A stretch of 6,389 bases of DNA, taken from NCBI GenBank assembly GCA_046765875.1, contig JBKPSJ010000418.1, positions 1 through 6,389 of the forward strand. The letters run 5' to 3'. Positions 4,296 to 6,389 of the stretch are shown here, piece after piece. The notes below the pieces were generated by a model. It worked only from the letters and a program-made list of their open reading frames with translations. It ran no database searches and was not told the DNA's origin. Within the stretch, counting starts at the first letter, position 1. Each line of letters opens with the position of its first letter. The DNA is from DASRHY01 sp046765875 (lineage in GTDB: Bacteria; Actinomycetota; Actinomycetes; Propionibacteriales; Kribbellaceae). The position numbers were made by a program, and so were the translations under genes.

Positions 4296-4979
4296 TCAGG
4301 CCTGCAGACCGAGTGCGTTCATCCGCTGGGTGTGTGCCTCGGTCAGCCGGGTGAACATCCGGCCGATGGCGGCCAGATCCAGACCCGGCCGATCCACGCC
4401 GCCGGCCAGCAACGCCGCGAGCGCGTCGCGGTCGGCGGCGATCCGCTGCGCCTGGCTGAGCGCCTCGCCGACAAGCCGCCGGCCCCACAGCGCCAGCCGG
4501 CCGGCCACCTTCGGGTCCTCCTCGATCGCGGCCCGTACCCGCTCGACCACGAACTCGGCCTGGCCCGCGTCGGCGAACACCTCCATCACCAGCGCCCGGG
4601 TATCGGCGTCGACGTAGGCCGCGATCTCCCGGTAGAAGTCGTTGGCCAGCCCGTCCCCGACGTACGCCTTGACCAGGCCCTCCAGCCAGTCCGACGGCCG
4701 GGTCTTGTCATGGAAGGCGTCCAACGGCTCCTGGAACGGACTCATCGCGTCCATCGGGTCGATGCCGAGCGAGCGCAGCCGGTCGTTCAGCAGCTGGAAG
4801 TGCCCGAACTCCGTGGTCGCCATCGAGGCGAGCTGGGCCTTGTCGTCGATGGTTGGCGCCAGCTTCGCATCCTCGGCCAGCCGTTCGAAGGCACTGAGCT
4901 CGCCATAGGCCAGCACGCCCATCAGGTCAACCGCGGCCGCTCGGTAGGCGGGATCGTCGAACGCCGTCTGCTCGGTCAT
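4296..4979 (-). CDS. MiaE-like ferritin-fold protein (Rv3210c type)
   Basis: Predicted four-helix-bundle protein of the ferritin-like superfamily, of the group annotated as tRNA-(ms2io6A) hydroxylase-like; 227 residues, soluble. MiaE proper uses a di-iron centre to hydroxylate a modified adenosine in tRNA; whether this actinobacterial branch does so is unknown. Candidate metal ligands are E27 (YGELSAFERL), E57 and H60 (TEFGHF, an ExxH motif), and D109, D114 or E118 (VGDGLANDFYREI). The second carboxylate-xx-His motif appears as DAGQ (137-140), with Gln where I expect His, so the metal site may be altered. Helices run through about 12-38, 45-70, 95-122, 125-150 and 160-185. A TAGTGT hexamer lies exactly six bases before the ATG and there is no Shine-Dalgarno sequence, suggesting a leaderless mRNA. 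It is divergent from the helicase gene, as Rv3210c is from rhlE in M. tuberculosis. Confidence 0.83.
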   Translation of the reverse strand: MTEQTAFDDPAYRAAAVDLMGVLAYGELSAFERLAEDAKLAPTIDDKAQLASMATTEFGHFQLLNDRLRSLGIDPMDAMSPFQEPLDAFHDKTRPSDWLEGLVKAYVGDGLANDFYREIAAYVDADTRALVMEVFADAGQAEFVVERVRAAIEEDPKVAGRLALWGRRLVGEALSQAQRIAADRDALAALLAGGVDRPGLDLAAIGRMFTRLTEAHTQRMNALGLQA

Positions 4980-4985
4980 GTCCGC

Positions 4986-4991
4986 ACACTA
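4986..4991 (-). promoter_or_regulatory. -10 element for the MiaE-like gene, leaderless geometry
   Basis: The minus strand reads TAGTGT, then GCGGAC, then the ATG at 4979. This matches TANNNT with six bases to the start codon, so the transcript would begin at the ATG itself. It is the clearest of several such arrangements in the window. No -35 match is evident. Confidence 0.5.
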
Positions 4992-5016
4992 TCGGCCCGG
5001 CAACCGGCGATCCCGG

Positions 5017-5022
5017 TACACT
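5017..5022 (+). promoter_or_regulatory. Candidate -10 element for the RhlE helicase gene
   Basis: TACACT fits TANNNT and would start transcription near 5029, giving an untranslated leader of about 51 bases to the ATG at 5080. It lies 26 bases from the divergent -10 element of the MiaE-like gene, so the two promoters overlap. No -35 match is evident. Confidence 0.4.
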
Positions 5023-5079
5023 CTGAGCTGTTTCGCCGGTGACGCGCCCCTGTGGCCACCTGCCGCGGGCGCCCGGCCC

Positions 5080-6389
5080 ATGATCCGCAAGGCCGCGGAT
5101 CCGTACCGTACGGATTCGCGCCGACACGAAGAAGAAGAAGAGGCGATCAGCCTGACCACGTTCCGAGAGCTCGGGGTGCTGCCCGAGATCTGCGACGCGC
5201 TGGACCGCGTCGGCATCACCGAGCCGTTCCCGATCCAGGAGATGGCGCTGCCGATCGCGCTGATGGGCACCGACCTGATCGGTCAGGCCCGGACCGGCAC
5301 CGGCAAGACCCTCGGCTTCGGCATCCCGCTGCTGCAGCGCATCGTCGCGCCCGGCGACCCTGATTTCGGCGAGCTGGCCGCGCCAGGCAAGCCGCAGGCG
5401 CTCGTGGTGACGCCGACCCGCGAGCTCACGCTGCAGGTTGCAGGCGATCTGCAGACCGCCGCGACGGTACGGACCGTACGGGTGCTGACGATCTACGGCG
5501 GGGTGGCCTACGAGCCACAGCTGGACGGCCTGAAGACTGGTGTCGACGTAGTCGTCGGTACGCCGGGCCGGCTGCTCGACTTGGCCGACCGCGGCGCGCT
5601 CGACCTTGGCCACGTCAAGGTGCTGGTGCTCGACGAGGCCGACGAGATGCTCGACCTCGGCTTCCTGCCCGACGTGGAGCGGATCCTGCGCAAGACCCCC
5701 GAGCTGCGCCAGACGATGCTGTTCTCCGCGACGATGCCGTCGGCGGTCATTGCCCTGGCCCGTACGCACATGCGGCACCCGTTGAACATCCGGGCCGAGT
5801 CGCACGCGGACACCCAACTGGTGCCGACCACGGCACAGTTCGTCTACCGCGCGCACGACATGGACAAGCCGGAGGTCATCGCCCGGGTGCTGCAGGCCGA
5901 CGACCGCGGCCGGGTGATGATCTTCTGCAAGACCAAGCGGGAGGCGTCGCGGCTGGCCGAGGACCTGGTCGACCGCGGCTTCATGGCGGCCGCGATCCAT
6001 GGCGACCTGAACCAGCAGGCCCGCGAGCGGGCGCTGTCCCGGTTCCGGGGCGACCGGGTCGACGTCCTGGTGGCGACCGACGTCGCCGCCCGCGGTATCG
6101 ACGTCGAGGGCGTCACGCACGTCATCAACTACACCTGTCCCGAGGACGAGAAGACCTACCTGCACCGGATCGGCCGGACCGGACGGGCCGGTGCCTCGGG
6201 CATCGCGGTCACGTTCGTGGACTGGCCGGACGTGACCCGCTGGAAGGTGATCAACAAGCTGCTCGACCTTCCGTACGACGACCCCCAGGAGATCTACTCG
6301 ACCTCGCCCGAGCTGTACCACGACCTCGGCATCCCGGCCGCCGCGAAGGGCCGGATCAAGCCGGCCAAGCCGCGCGAGGAGCACCCCGA
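5080..6389 (+). CDS. rhlE: DEAD-box ATP-dependent RNA helicase, RhlE type, 3' end outside the window
   Basis: ATP-dependent RNA helicase, probably cytoplasmic and acting in RNA turnover or ribosome assembly. The window holds 436 codons, with no stop before the edge. Motifs in order: Q motif with F28, PFPIQ (49-53) and Q53; Walker A ARTGTGKT (70-77); PTRELT (112-117); TPGR (161-164); DEAD (185-188); SAT (216-218); the IFCKTK strand of motif IV (281-286); ATDVAARGID (332-341); and HRIGRTGR (362-369). Both RecA-like domains are complete; the missing part is the variable C-terminal tail, whose visible beginning (GRIKPAKPREEHP) is basic and proline-rich as in many homologues. The ATG at 5080 is the only in-frame ATG or GTG before the Q motif, but it lacks a clear Shine-Dalgarno sequence. 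The resulting N-terminus carries a run of five Glu (17-21) encoded by a GAA repeat. It is divergent from the MiaE-like gene, as Rv3211 is from Rv3210c. Confidence 0.94.
   Translation, partial: MIRKAADPYRTDSRRHEEEEEAISLTTFRELGVLPEICDALDRVGITEPFPIQEMALPIALMGTDLIGQARTGTGKTLGFGIPLLQRIVAPGDPDFGELAAPGKPQALVVTPTRELTLQVAGDLQTAATVRTVRVLTIYGGVAYEPQLDGLKTGVDVVVGTPGRLLDLADRGALDLGHVKVLVLDEADEMLDLGFLPDVERILRKTPELRQTMLFSATMPSAVIALARTHMRHPLNIRAESHADTQLVPTTAQFVYRAHDMDKPEVIARVLQADDRGRVMIFCKTKREASRLAEDLVDRGFMAAAIHGDLNQQARERALSRFRGDRVDVLVATDVAARGIDVEGVTHVINYTCPEDEKTYLHRIGRTGRAGASGIAVTFVDWPDVTRWKVINKLLDLPYDDPQEIYSTSPELYHDLGIPAAAKGRIKPAKPREEHP

Noticed and set aside
4927..6384. Long minus-strand open frame of 485 codons opposite the helicase
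   Set aside because: It lies antisense to a helicase with every DEAD-box motif intact and overlaps the start of the MiaE-like gene. Its translation is low-complexity Arg, Gly, Val and His-rich, typical of antisense frames in GC-rich DNA.
1..6389. CRISPR array, insertion sequence, tRNA or rRNA genes
   Set aside because: No spaced direct repeats, no transposase or terminal inverted repeats, and no tRNA or rRNA signature was seen on either strand. The only direct tandem repeat of note is the 17-bp array at 2003-2054.

Overview
The window is high-GC, densely coded DNA from an actinobacterium. Start codons are often GTG. The gene set (TetR regulator of the FasR type, DUF3107/TB9.4 protein, MiaE-like ferritin-fold protein, RhlE helicase) is one I recall as neighbours in mycobacteria and relatives (the Rv3208-Rv3211 neighbourhood of Mycobacterium tuberculosis). 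I cannot assign a genus from this sequence alone.

Layout, left to right. Positions 1-66 look like the first 22 codons of a minus-strand gene that runs off the left edge. Position 202-1122 (+) encodes a stand-alone LigD-type polymerase domain of the non-homologous end-joining pathway, followed 27 bases later by a 57-residue, extremely acidic protein (1150-1323). A TetR regulator resembling mycobacterial FasR follows (1386-2015). Its last codons are triplicated in a 17-bp tandem repeat (2003-2054) that fills the gap to a convergent gene. That gene (2054-3271, minus) is a short threonyl-tRNA synthetase made only of the catalytic core and anticodon-binding domain, with no TGS or editing domain. 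Upstream of it lies what appears to be a complete threonine attenuator: a 19-residue leader peptide with five Thr codons, three of them consecutive (3438-3379); a leader hairpin; a competing antiterminator; and a 13-bp GC-rich terminator hairpin (3359-3330). Divergent from this are the DUF3107 protein (3590-3817, +) and a small GlsB/YeaQ-type membrane protein (3949-4224, +). A bidirectional terminator (4241-4274) separates the latter from the convergent MiaE-like ferritin-fold protein (4296-4979, minus). The window ends inside a DEAD-box RNA helicase of the RhlE type (5080 onward, +), which has no stop codon before the right edge.

Most genes here are housekeeping or stress genes with their own promoters rather than one pathway. 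The part most worth attention is the ThrRS cassette: an editing-less second-type ThrRS with substitutions in the pocket where borrelidin binds in the E. coli enzyme, under what looks like attenuation by charged tRNA-Thr. I infer a reserve or inhibitor-tolerant ThrRS induced when Thr-tRNA charging fails, inserted into an otherwise conserved actinobacterial gene block. Several genes (1-66, 202-1122, the leader peptide, 4296-4979) have a -10-like hexamer exactly 6 bases before the start codon, suggesting leaderless mRNAs.
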